Part shown: piece by piece, positions 36,801 through 44,360 of the stretch | Layout of the letters: each line of letters opens with the position of its first letter | Numbering within the stretch: position 1 is the stretch's first letter | Origin: Flavobacterium sp. 270 | GTDB taxonomy: Bacteria > Bacteroidota > Bacteroidia > Flavobacteriales > Flavobacteriaceae | Direction of reading: 5' to 3' | NCBI RefSeq assembly: GCF_004368785.1 | Contig: NZ_SODM01000003.1 | Coordinates: 744,001 to 808,000, forward strand | Length of the DNA stretch: 64,000 nucleotides | Notes under the pieces: generated by a model | What the model saw: only the letters and a program-made list of their open reading frames with translations | Databases searched by the model: none | What the model was told of the DNA's origin: nothing | Made by a program: the position numbers and the translations under genes

Positions 36801-38024
36801 TAAACCAGCATAATAATTCTGGTTGTTTTTGTTAACATGAATGTAGCGTTTATCGTTTAGATTATAAATATCAAGCCCGCCGCCTTCATTACTAATCAAT
36901 AAATTGCCTTTTTTATCTTTTATTACAGAAGTTACATAACTGGTCTGTAGTGAATTATCGTTATTTACGATTGATTCCAGCGAATTGAATTTGTTGTTAG
37001 GTTTGTCAAATACGCCGAGACCTTTATTAAAATATCCCAGCCAAAGGCGTTTTTCTTTGTCTTCAAACAAAGACCATACAGAATTAGATTTTAAGCTGAA
37101 ATTATCATACTTACTGTGCAGGTATTTTTGCAGCAGCTGTCCTTTATAATTTACGACCAACAATCCATCATTTTCAGTACCGCAGACGATGTAATCCATG
37201 CTGCTTTGTACAATTGATAAAATTTTGTTTTTGGTAATAGGAAAATTTTCAAATTGATAATTGTCTGTTTCCGGTTTAATTTTTATCAGGCCATTTTCAG
37301 TTGTTCCAAGCCACAGATAGCCAAATTTATCTATAATGATAGTTTCGGTATCTTCTAATAAAGGTTCTCGTTTAAATTTATCTTTATATACTTGTTTTAT
37401 CTTCCCCGTCAGGTCAATCTCCAAAAGACCATAACTAGTTCCTACATAGATAATTCCCTGCTTATTTTTAACGAAACATTTCACTAATATATTGGGCTTG
37501 CTTAATAAGTCTGAGTGAACTAAAGAAGATTTTAAAGTCTTAATATTAAGTTTGAATAATCCAAAACCATACGAGCCAAGAATTAAGTTGCCATTATTAT
37601 CCTCGATGATTGTTTTTACCGTAATAGGCTGATCATAACCTTTTGTAATGGCATCCTCAATATTAATTTTAGTAAAATTATCCAGCTCTCTATTGTATAA
37701 ACACAAGCCTTCATCGGTACCAACCCATAAATTATTATTGGAGTCAATAAAAGTCGTATAAATAAAATTGCTGTTTACAGAACCTGGTTTTTTATTGTAT
37801 CCGTACCCAAAATAATTTACACCATCATAACGGTACAAACCTGCACCGCTTGTTCCGATCCAGATAAAGCCATCGTTATCCTGAATTATAGATGAAATGG
37901 CCCTTTTTGAAGTGGTTTCCTGTATGCTTCTAAATTGGTAGTTGTCAAACTTAGCTTGTGAAAACAGACTATTTATAACTGTAAAACAGCATAAAAGGAT
38001 ATATTTTATATTTCTCATTTCCAT
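33864..38024 (-). CDS. Hybrid two-component system regulator (HTCS)
   Basis: One-protein sensor, kinase and transcription activator of a polysaccharide locus, about 1386 residues. After a signal peptide (MEMRNIKYILLCCFTVINSLFS) come two seven-bladed-propeller sets of about 14 Reg_prop repeats (recurring DNNGFIWIGT-type blades). A Y_Y_Y domain follows at about 735-795, then a membrane helix near 800-822. The HisKA domain has H860 in NISHEFRTPLT, followed by a HATPase domain, a receiver with D1187 in LIITDVIMP, and an AraC-type HTH at the end (SRSQLYRKIKTLTG, GFTSPSYFAKCYK). I chose the ATG at 38024, since a TTG at 38090 would put 22 polar residues before the signal peptide. Its periplasmic part should bind an oligosaccharide released from the glycan and switch on susC. 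Confidence 0.93.
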   Translation of the reverse strand: MEMRNIKYILLCCFTVINSLFSQAKFDNYQFRSIQETTSKRAISSIIQDNDGFIWIGTSGAGLYRYDGVNYFGYGYNKKPGSVNSNFIYTTFIDSNNNLWVGTDEGLCLYNRELDNFTKINIEDAITKGYDQPITVKTIIEDNNGNLILGSYGFGLFKLNIKTLKSSLVHSDLLSKPNILVKCFVKNKQGIIYVGTSYGLLEIDLTGKIKQVYKDKFKREPLLEDTETIIIDKFGYLWLGTTENGLIKIKPETDNYQFENFPITKNKILSIVQSSMDYIVCGTENDGLLVVNYKGQLLQKYLHSKYDNFSLKSNSVWSLFEDKEKRLWLGYFNKGLGVFDKPNNKFNSLESIVNNDNSLQTSYVTSVIKDKKGNLLISNEGGGLDIYNLNDKRYIHVNKNNQNYYAGLDAVDIQTIFIDSKENIWIGSWDRGIYFLKNGTTRFINYNTANTEALKSNRIFSFSEDSSGRIWIGTFIKGLHYYDNKSSKFVHCDSKPFADNTLDNAFIRKVFVDSDNVLWVGTILGLYQVNLKGDSGFKVTNMRNAMFSDATKYNSIQTILSIYETNDKTIWIGTDGEGLFSYNKKNKHFSDYNNFPGYKEKSVRAIISDNNGSLWISGGSGLTKLDFKNKKSTNFNTDDGLVDNDFNNNAAFKDGNGELYFGSYEGVNYFNPNEIKKSEKAPKLYFSDFKLFNRSVKPNEDSSPLTKVISQTKEIVLNYTQSVFTIEYVGINYNNAKKNQYAYYLQGFENDWNYVGNKRTATYTNLAPGNYIFKVKSANADGSWSNVQLELKIEILPPWWKTFWAYLLYLSILIFVIFYLNKIYQNRFKAKQAIILEKEKSIQLEKLNNKKLQFFTNISHEFRTPLTLIINPLEDILRSKKISPEIHNKLKIVHKSSDRLSRLINELMDFNKLEFNKISLQAKKIEVIAFTQGIIGYFDEEAAARNITVNFESPLDELEDWLDPKMLEKVLFNIISNAFKFTPDNGAITIAVDKSAADNELLINGNKVPSFSITITDTGSGIRKKDLNRIFDRFYQVNNVNKDYYGSTGIGLEVVKEFIELHKGKIDVESEVGQGTQFKITFPLGKSFYKKSEIINEVFKIEKTKNNFLFDSADTQLEEDDFADQITESLVVETAKSYTVLIVEDNPELRNYLKQELSKSYKVIVAENGQKGYDLAVQKLPDLIITDVIMPVMDGLQLCKNIKGDLKTSHIPLLMLSAKAMVKDRLEGIDSGADIYLSKPFELDILKSSLAQLITSRQIMFKKFYRGITKLGKEKTTSLDNDFIQKILHFINENISEPELTVELLSSKIFLSRSQLYRKIKTLTGVSVNEFIRNVRLERAKQLIEQGNNNINEISYKVGFTSPSYFAKCYKIKYGHLPTQEKRTKE

Positions 38025-38143
38025 AGTATTGATCAACTTTTTTTGAAAATAAAATTTGAAGTGGTTTTGGTTTAAGCGATTGTAAAACAATATTACTAAA
38101 TGTAATGCTTATATTTTGATCTCAATTTACATATTGCCAAAAA

Positions 38144-38186
38144 CCTGAGTACAATTAAAATTCCGAAAGAATTAATCGTACTCAGG
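38144..38186 (-). terminator. Hairpin terminator after GH3
   Basis: CCTGAGTAC and GTACTCAGG form the stem (13 of 14 bases match when extended inward). It is followed on the minus strand by TTTTT, as in a Rho-independent terminator of the GH3 gene. Confidence 0.65.
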
Positions 38187-38197
38187 TTGTAGAATTG

Positions 38198-38237
38198 TTT
38201 AAAATAAATCCTAGTTTCTGAAAGGATTTATTTTAAA
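38198..38237. repeat. Perfect 14-bp inverted repeat beside the GH3 stop
   Basis: Arms 38198-38211 and 38224-38237 are perfect complements (core AAATAAATCC/GGATTTATTT) around a 12-base loop, 9 bases after the GH3 stop codon. With the hairpin at 38144-38186 it makes a double stem-loop 3' end. Confidence 0.65.
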
Positions 38238-38245
38238 TCTCATGT

Positions 38246-40528
38246 TTATTTTAATTCAAAACTGTCGGTAAGACCTTCATTAGAATTCCAGCCAACCATA
38301 ATTTTAAAAGTTCCCGGTTCTACTAAATAATTTCCGTTATTATCATAAAAACCAAGTTCTTTATCAGTCAAAGTAAAAGTTACGGTTTTAGTTTCTCCTT
38401 TTTTTAAATTCACTAATTCAAAACCTTTTAATTCTTTTATTGGTCGAACGATGCTTGCAAATTCATCATGAATATACAATTGTACAACCTCTTTTCCATC
38501 ATAATTTCCAGAGTTTGTTACTTCAACCGAAACTTCAACTTTTTCTCCTTTAGCGAAAGCGGCTTTATTCAATTTTAAGTTTTTGTAATCAAATTTAGTA
38601 TAACTCAATCCAAAACCAAACGGAAACTGAGGCGTTTTCTCGACATCCATATAATGTGACCAGAAAACATTTTTATCACTGTCAATTGGTCTTCCTGTGC
38701 TGTATTTGTTGTAATAAATCGGAACCTGGCCCACATTTCTAGGGAACGACATTGGTAGTTTCCCACTCGGATTATAATCTCCGTATAAAACCTGAGCAAC
38801 GGCATTTCCGGTCTGAGTTCCTAATTGCCACGCTTCTACAATTGCAGGGATATTTTCTGCAGCCCACGGAATTGACAACGGACGACCGTTATTTAAAACT
38901 AAAACTACATTTGGGTTCACTTTATAAATTTCTTCTAATATTTCCTGTTGCAATCCTGGAAGATTTAAATCGGTTCTACTGCGTGCTTCACCGCTTTGAA
39001 AACCATATTCTCCTAAAACCATTACCACAACATCGGCATTTTTTGCGGCTGTTTTTGCTGCTTCAAATCCGCTTCTATCAGTTGTATTGAAAACAGTTTC
39101 AGTTAAGAAAGTTGCTTTTTGCGAAAGTAAATCTGCTCCTTTCTCAAAAGTCAGTTTATTGTCTTTGTATTGCTGCATTCCTTCTAAAACCGAAATGGCA
39201 GTATTATCATCTGCTGCAATTCTCCAACTTCCAAGCGGACTGTTTTTATCGTTTGCCAAAGCTCCGATCAAAGCGATTTTTTGTCCGGATTTCTTTAGTG
39301 GTAACAAATTCTTTTCGTTCTTTAAAAGTACAATTGACTTTTTCGCCATATCCAAAACTCCGTCGTTATTAGCTTTGCTTCCAACAACTTCTTTCTCACG
39401 TTTTTCGTCGCAATATCTATACGGATCATCAAATAATCCTAATTCAAATTTCACTCTAAGAATTCTGCGAACGGCATCATCAACCAAACTTTCTTTTACT
39501 TTTCCAGATTTTACCAAATCGACCAATTTTGCAACATACAGATACGATTCCATATCCATATCAGAACCTGCAATTACCGCTTTTGCTGTAGCATCTGCTT
39601 CATCTTTTGCGTAACCGTGAGCGATCATTTCGCGGATAGAAGCGTAATCCGAAATCACAAAACCGTTAAACTTCCATTTTCCTTTTAAAATATCTCTTTG
39701 CAAAAAGGCATTTCCAGTTGCAGGAACACCATTCAAAGTATTAAATGAATTCATAAACGTACGAACTCCTGCATCTACAGTCGCTTCAAACGGAGGCAAA
39801 ACCGAATTATACAATTTAGAATTGCTGATATCTACAATATTATATTCCAATCCGGCTTCAACAAATCCATAAGCAGCAAAGTGTTTCGCACAGGCTGCAA
39901 TAGTATTTACTTTTGCAAGATCGGCAACCGTTTCTCCTTGAAAACCTTTTACTCTTGCGTAACCTACTTTACTTCCTAAATACGGATCTTCTCCTGCGCC
40001 TTCCATCACACGTCCCCATCGCGCGTCGTTTGCAACGTCTACATTTGGCCCAAAAGTCCAGTTTATTCCAGATGCCGAAGCTTCATCTGCTGCAATAGAT
40101 GCCGATTTTTTAATCGCCTCTAAATCCCAGCTCGCCGCTTCTGCCAGCGGAATCGGACTTAACGTTTTATAACCGTGTATTACGTCAAAACCAATAATAA
40201 GCGGAATTCCCAATCGGGTTTCTTCAACCGCAATTTTCTGTACGGCACGAACTTCTTTTACTCCACGAACGGTAAGCATCGAACCGACTAATCCTTTTCG
40301 TAAATGTTCATATTTTAATTCGGCTGTTCCGCCTTTTGGTGCAGGTCCTGTAACATCCCAAAAACCGTTGTATTGGTTCATTTGACCGACTTTTTCCTCT
40401 AAAGTCATTTCTTTCATTAGAAGTGAAATTCGTTCCTCAATTGGTTTTTTAGGATCAAGATGTTTTTTCGCTTGGGAATAACCATTTGCAGAAACGATTA
40501 TTAATAATAATGCATATTTTTTAATCAT
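38246..40528 (-). CDS. bglX: Glycoside hydrolase family 3, BglX-like beta-glucosidase
   Basis: Exported exo-beta-glycosidase that trims oligosaccharides from the non-reducing end. The 760 residues begin with a signal peptide (MIKKYALLLIIVSANGYSQ). The TIM barrel includes IPLIIGFDVIHGY, CAKHFAAYGF and nucleophile D294 in NGFVISDYASI. The second alpha/beta domain starts near 390 (IVLLKNEKNLLPL), and a fibronectin-III-like domain lies near the end (VEVTNSGNYDGKEVVQLYI). The domain order matches periplasmic BglX. Being beside a GH16 and GH10 system, it could act on gluco- or xylo-oligosaccharides. BglX similarity favours glucose. Confidence 0.92.
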   Translation of the reverse strand: MIKKYALLLIIVSANGYSQAKKHLDPKKPIEERISLLMKEMTLEEKVGQMNQYNGFWDVTGPAPKGGTAELKYEHLRKGLVGSMLTVRGVKEVRAVQKIAVEETRLGIPLIIGFDVIHGYKTLSPIPLAEAASWDLEAIKKSASIAADEASASGINWTFGPNVDVANDARWGRVMEGAGEDPYLGSKVGYARVKGFQGETVADLAKVNTIAACAKHFAAYGFVEAGLEYNIVDISNSKLYNSVLPPFEATVDAGVRTFMNSFNTLNGVPATGNAFLQRDILKGKWKFNGFVISDYASIREMIAHGYAKDEADATAKAVIAGSDMDMESYLYVAKLVDLVKSGKVKESLVDDAVRRILRVKFELGLFDDPYRYCDEKREKEVVGSKANNDGVLDMAKKSIVLLKNEKNLLPLKKSGQKIALIGALANDKNSPLGSWRIAADDNTAISVLEGMQQYKDNKLTFEKGADLLSQKATFLTETVFNTTDRSGFEAAKTAAKNADVVVMVLGEYGFQSGEARSRTDLNLPGLQQEILEEIYKVNPNVVLVLNNGRPLSIPWAAENIPAIVEAWQLGTQTGNAVAQVLYGDYNPSGKLPMSFPRNVGQVPIYYNKYSTGRPIDSDKNVFWSHYMDVEKTPQFPFGFGLSYTKFDYKNLKLNKAAFAKGEKVEVSVEVTNSGNYDGKEVVQLYIHDEFASIVRPIKELKGFELVNLKKGETKTVTFTLTDKELGFYDNNGNYLVEPGTFKIMVGWNSNEGLTDSFELK

Positions 40529-41129
40529 GTTTTTTGTTTATATGTGGTTGATGTTAGATTTATTGAAATAGTAAGTTGTAGAATTTAAAAGTCAAAAAGT
40601 ATGAAAACAGTTGAAATTTACAGCTGTAAATGTAGTTTTAGAGCGGTAATTAAAGCAGCAGATTTGAAGCATTATGTGAAACAAATGTTGTATCTGCAGT
40701 TGTAACACTCTAAAATCAAATATTTTATTATCTCAGAAGGAATAAAATATTGTAAACTGGCGGTAGCCACAATTCACCATTTTATTTATACTGGTTTTTA
40801 TTTTTTCAAATTCAGTATAATGGCTGATGATTAGAATATTTCAGGATTTTTTTAGGCAAGTACATTATTTCCGAGTAAACGAAGTGATATAATAAAGAAG
40901 AAAAATTTATTTGTTTAGCCTGAAGAAGTGATATAAATTAATTAGCTATTATAACTGAAGTTTTAAAATAGCTTTAGCTTTTTTGTAGCAAAAATGGTAT
41001 AAGGTGCACTTAGATTTTAAAGACAAAAAGACAATATTCCATCAAAAAATTAAAATAATAGCAACAATAAATGGATATGCAAACAAGAATATCTTAAGCT
41101 GTTTGCATATCCAAAAATACTAAGGCAGT
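40529..41129. other. 601-bp intergenic region upstream of GH3
   Basis: No convincing gene. The right end holds a hairpin of 12-base arms (41073-41084 and 41101-41112, core GATATGCAAAC). It sits 18 bases past the stop of the crystallin lipoprotein gene and probably ends that transcript. Near 40672-40692 is a sequence matching 15 of 21 positions of the susC tandem-repeat unit, 144-164 bases upstream of GH3. The remainder is AT-rich with no structure I can defend. Confidence 0.55.
41073..41112 (-). terminator. Hairpin after the crystallin lipoprotein gene
   Basis: Perfect 12-bp arms GGATATGCAAAC and GTTTGCATATCC with a 16-base loop, 18 bases past the stop codon at 41130. The following minus-strand sequence is only weakly U-rich, so termination efficiency is uncertain. 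Confidence 0.6.
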
Positions 41130-42437
41130 TTACAGCGCACTAATCTTTACAGAGCTGGCTTTATCATTAAAACTTCCTAAACAACTATTATTTCCTGTTA
41201 CTACAATAGATTCTCCTCCAAAATTATCATTCTGATACATTGTAATTTTGTAACCGTTTTCTAAACGAACAGATGACAAATCATCATTTGCGATACCATA
41301 CGATTTTAACTGAGCCAATGTATAATTACCAGCAGGCAAAGCGATTGCATAACCCGTATAATTGCAATTTTGATAAAGTGTTACAATACCTCCGGCACCA
41401 GCATTGTATTTATTGTTGATATAAGTGCGCGATAAATTACCTACACCATCAAAATAATTATCTGCTAATTTAGCAGGGTCAGTTGCAAATTCGCCTCCTT
41501 GTACGATAGCGTCATTTCCATCATTCCATGCCCATGGAGCATTGGCACCACCAGTTTTAAAATCATTTCCTGTAAATCCACCACCCGGACTAGAAAACAA
41601 TTGAGTGTTAAATCGTTGATCCCACAAACCTCCGCTTTCAAAAATATCAACCAGTTTATACTCTACATAATTATCATAATTATCAGCTGGTATTTGTGCA
41701 GTTCCGGTTGCAGACGGATAGTAAATAATTCCATCTCCGTCAATATCATGCTGTGGCCATGCTTTAAGACTGTGTCCTTTAGCGTCTTGTGCAGTAACAG
41801 GATGCAATTCTCCATTATAATCCCTCATTTGTAATGTTCCATCAATACTTTCCAATCCGCTTACAAAAGAACTGCCGGCTGGCACGTATGAAAAGAAATC
41901 AGAATGACTTACTGTAACAGCTCCTTTTAAAGAACCATAGGTAGAACCATCTTTTTCAACAATCATTAATACGCCTTCTAAATCATTTTCATGTTGATCT
42001 AAAGAGTATAAAAGAGGATTATCTGTCCAATCTCTTGGAGAAAAGAAAGCGTAAGTAATAAACCAGTGTGTATTTGATTCTACTATTGAATAGTAACAAT
42101 GTGCCGCTAAAGAATTGGCAAAAGCAGGAAGATTGTTCCAGTTGTTTAAGCCATTCCAGTCATTATCGTAATTTATAGCAGTAAGGTAATCTGATTTTCC
42201 TCCTTCTGCATAAGTTCCTGTAGCGTCAACATCTTTATAATGAATAGGCGCCCATCTTCTTGCCAAATCAGAAATTGCCGATGTACTGACTTTTTTTGTG
42301 ATGTTTTGCTGTTCTTTTACCACAGTAGAGTTGATATCTGCTTCATCAAGAGATGTGTCCTGACATGAAAATGTAATTGCAGATAACACCATAATTAAGA
42401 CTTTGCTTAATACATTTTTTTGATTCTGTTTTTTCAT
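41130..42437 (-). CDS. Secreted lipoprotein with C-terminal beta/gamma-crystallin domain
   Basis: 435-residue lipoprotein (signal ending VLSAITFSC). The main part (about 55-345) resembles the Vps62-like proteins, with ARRWAPIHYKD, WFITYAFFSPRDW, QHENDLEGVLMIVEKDG and WPQHDIDGDGIIYYP. I cannot assign an activity to it. The last 85 residues form a beta/gamma-crystallin domain with two calcium-binding motifs of the N/D-N/D-x-x-S/T-S type, NDDLSS (384-389) and NDKASS (424-429), each after a Greek-key repeat (ITMYQNDNFGG). The crystallin domain could bind calcium or surfaces. The gene is monocistronic with a 440-bp divergent region upstream. Confidence 0.75.
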   Translation of the reverse strand: MKKQNQKNVLSKVLIMVLSAITFSCQDTSLDEADINSTVVKEQQNITKKVSTSAISDLARRWAPIHYKDVDATGTYAEGGKSDYLTAINYDNDWNGLNNWNNLPAFANSLAAHCYYSIVESNTHWFITYAFFSPRDWTDNPLLYSLDQHENDLEGVLMIVEKDGSTYGSLKGAVTVSHSDFFSYVPAGSSFVSGLESIDGTLQMRDYNGELHPVTAQDAKGHSLKAWPQHDIDGDGIIYYPSATGTAQIPADNYDNYVEYKLVDIFESGGLWDQRFNTQLFSSPGGGFTGNDFKTGGANAPWAWNDGNDAIVQGGEFATDPAKLADNYFDGVGNLSRTYINNKYNAGAGGIVTLYQNCNYTGYAIALPAGNYTLAQLKSYGIANDDLSSVRLENGYKITMYQNDNFGGESIVVTGNNSCLGSFNDKASSVKISAL

Positions 42438-42877
42438 AATTCTAGTTTTAATTGTTTATAACCTATTTAATTCATTGATTTAATAACTTTTTTAAGCAAT
42501 AATCAGCCGAGAAAAAATAATGATCAGCAGTTGGAAACTTTATTCTGAAATTTTATTGATAGAACCTATTTGAATTATAATTCTTACTGTTTATAAGTAC
42601 TATAAAAGAGAAATCGTACTATCTAAACATGATTACGATATGGTTAACAAAAAGTTAACAAGATTTAGATTGTTTATTTATGGTAGCTGTAGAGATATTT
42701 TAGTAAATATTGTAGTGAAAAAACACTTATTGTAGAAGAAGTAAATAACAGTAAAATGTTCTTTAGTGATAATAAAATGTAAATTTAAGTTGTTGTATTA
42801 GAGTAAAATAACTATTTTTAAAATCCCAAAAAACAAATTTTTACAACCTATAGCTAACCATCTTAAATTCAGTTATC
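42438..42877. other. Divergent region between the crystallin lipoprotein and TPR genes
   Basis: 440 bases carrying the promoters of both genes. A repeated GTTAACA word separated by AAAA (42643-42660) is the only regular feature I see. No short reading frame or RNA gene is supported. Confidence 0.4.
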
Positions 42878-43471
42878 ATGAAGCGGTTTATAAGTTTAAC
42901 GTTGAAAAAATTCAAAATTAATTTTTTTGAAACCACAATTCCAGAAGGAAAAAAATATATAGAAAAAGGAAAACAGTCTTTTTTGCTGCATCAGTTTCAG
43001 GATGCACTGCTGTTTTTTAATAATGCAATTGATTCTGGTTTTGAAGACGAAGTTTATGAATTGAGAGCTTGCTGTCTTCAGAAAATGAACTGCCACGAAA
43101 CGGCAATTGAAGATTTTGATAAGGCTATAGAATATAATCCTTTAAAGTTTTCCAATTATTACAGTCGCGCTTTGTCTAAAAAAGCAATTTTAGATTATGC
43201 AGGATTGGTCGAGGATATTAATAATGCAATATATTATTATAAAAAATCTTTAATTTTAGATAATGTTATATTGAAGAAATTTGAAAGCGAACTCCTTAAT
43301 GTAAAGGCTGATTTAGAGAAACTAACTCCCAATTTCCATCATATAAATAAAAGACCTTTACTAGAAATCAGAAATTTAATTGGAGATTCGTTAAGACTTA
43401 TTAGAAAAGCCAGGTTTAAAAATCATAACCGAACGAATTTACCAATTATAAGTATAAAAAAAGCTGTCTAA
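42878..43471 (+). CDS. Tetratricopeptide-repeat protein
   Basis: A 197-residue cytoplasmic protein with about three TPR units in its middle part (GKQSFLLHQFQDALLFFNNAIDS, AIEDFDKAIEYNPLKFSNYYSRA and the AGLVEDINNAIYYYKKSL stretch). TPRs bind partner proteins, and nothing tells which partner this is. There is no signal peptide and no enzymatic domain. The C-terminal 60 residues are basic. It ends inside a bidirectional terminator shared with the phosphatase gene. Confidence 0.75.
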   Translation: MKRFISLTLKKFKINFFETTIPEGKKYIEKGKQSFLLHQFQDALLFFNNAIDSGFEDEVYELRACCLQKMNCHETAIEDFDKAIEYNPLKFSNYYSRALSKKAILDYAGLVEDINNAIYYYKKSLILDNVILKKFESELLNVKADLEKLTPNFHHINKRPLLEIRNLIGDSLRLIRKARFKNHNRTNLPIISIKKAV

Positions 43472-43485
43472 TACGACAGCTTTTT
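43458..43485. terminator. Bidirectional terminator between the TPR and phosphatase genes
   Basis: AAAAAGCTGTC and GACAGCTTTTT form a perfect 11-bp stem around TAATAC. The left arm includes the last codons of the TPR gene. Confidence 0.9.
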
Positions 43486-43515
43486 AACTTTCCAATTTAA
43501 AAACAAATAAAACAA

Positions 43516-44331
43516 TTACACTGTATATTTTTTTCTCAGTAAAGCAATTTCTTTTGGTCCAATACCCATTTCCTGCTGAAGGAAATTTTCAATACTTCCG
43601 TATTTGTTTTTAAGCCCATCAAAAAAAGCACGAATAAGTTCTGGTCTTAACGCCATTTCTTTTTCTATTTCTGCTTCTGTAAGACCGCTCATCTGAGCCA
43701 GCGGTGCCAGCATTTTTTTATTCATCTGAAGAAGGTAAACGTTTGAAGCAACATAATCTGCTTCGATCGTTTCCTGTGGTACCTGCAGCACATATAAAAA
43801 TAATGCAGTTGCCATACCGGTACGGTCGCGTCCTCCTGTGCAATGGTACATTACGGCTTCTTTATTATCGGCAGTTAAGAGCTTAACAAACAAAGGGCGA
43901 AATCGGTCTCCGCTGTATTTTACAGCATCAACACCATAAAATTTTTCAAGAAAATTCCCTTCCTTTAGAAACTTAACCATTTGCGTTGGATTCGGCAAAC
44001 TGTCACTTCCTGCAGGACTCAAAGTGTAATCTGTGTTTTTAGGCAGACGATCTGGTGCAGCTTTTGCTTCTGCTACACCTCTAAAGTCTATTACAGTATT
44101 AATTTTTTTCTTTTCCAATAAAGCTAAATCGGTGTCTGTTAATTTATCAATTCCTGCGCTTCTGTATACTTTTCCCCAGGCAACTTGTTTTCCGTCCGTA
44201 GTTTTGTAACCGCCAACATCTCTAAAATTCATTCCTCCTTTTACCGGTACCAATCTTTTAATACTGTCGGTAAGTTGTGCTGATGCTAACATTGGTACTA
44301 GAATTGCCATTGTGATTATTGCTTTTTTCAT
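43516..44331 (-). CDS. Exported tyrosine-phosphatase-like protein (MptpB/Y_phosphatase3 family)
   Basis: Cysteine phosphatase with the loop HCTGGRDRTG (nucleophile C164, R170) and a signal peptide (MKKAIITMAILVPMLASAQ), so it acts in the periplasm or outside. NFRDVGGYKTTDGKQV near 35-50 is the conserved N-terminal signature of the MptpB-like group, whose members act on phosphotyrosine and phosphoinositides. At 271 residues it has the full family length. It lies 29 bases downstream of a TonB receptor gene on the same strand and is probably co-transcribed. An exported phosphatase beside a receptor suggests release and import of a phosphorylated nutrient, or of the product left after phosphate removal. 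Confidence 0.85.
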   Translation of the reverse strand: MKKAIITMAILVPMLASAQLTDSIKRLVPVKGGMNFRDVGGYKTTDGKQVAWGKVYRSAGIDKLTDTDLALLEKKKINTVIDFRGVAEAKAAPDRLPKNTDYTLSPAGSDSLPNPTQMVKFLKEGNFLEKFYGVDAVKYSGDRFRPLFVKLLTADNKEAVMYHCTGGRDRTGMATALFLYVLQVPQETIEADYVASNVYLLQMNKKMLAPLAQMSGLTEAEIEKEMALRPELIRAFFDGLKNKYGSIENFLQQEMGIGPKEIALLRKKYTV

Positions 44332-44360
44332 TTCGTTTATTTATTTGTGTTTATTATTTT

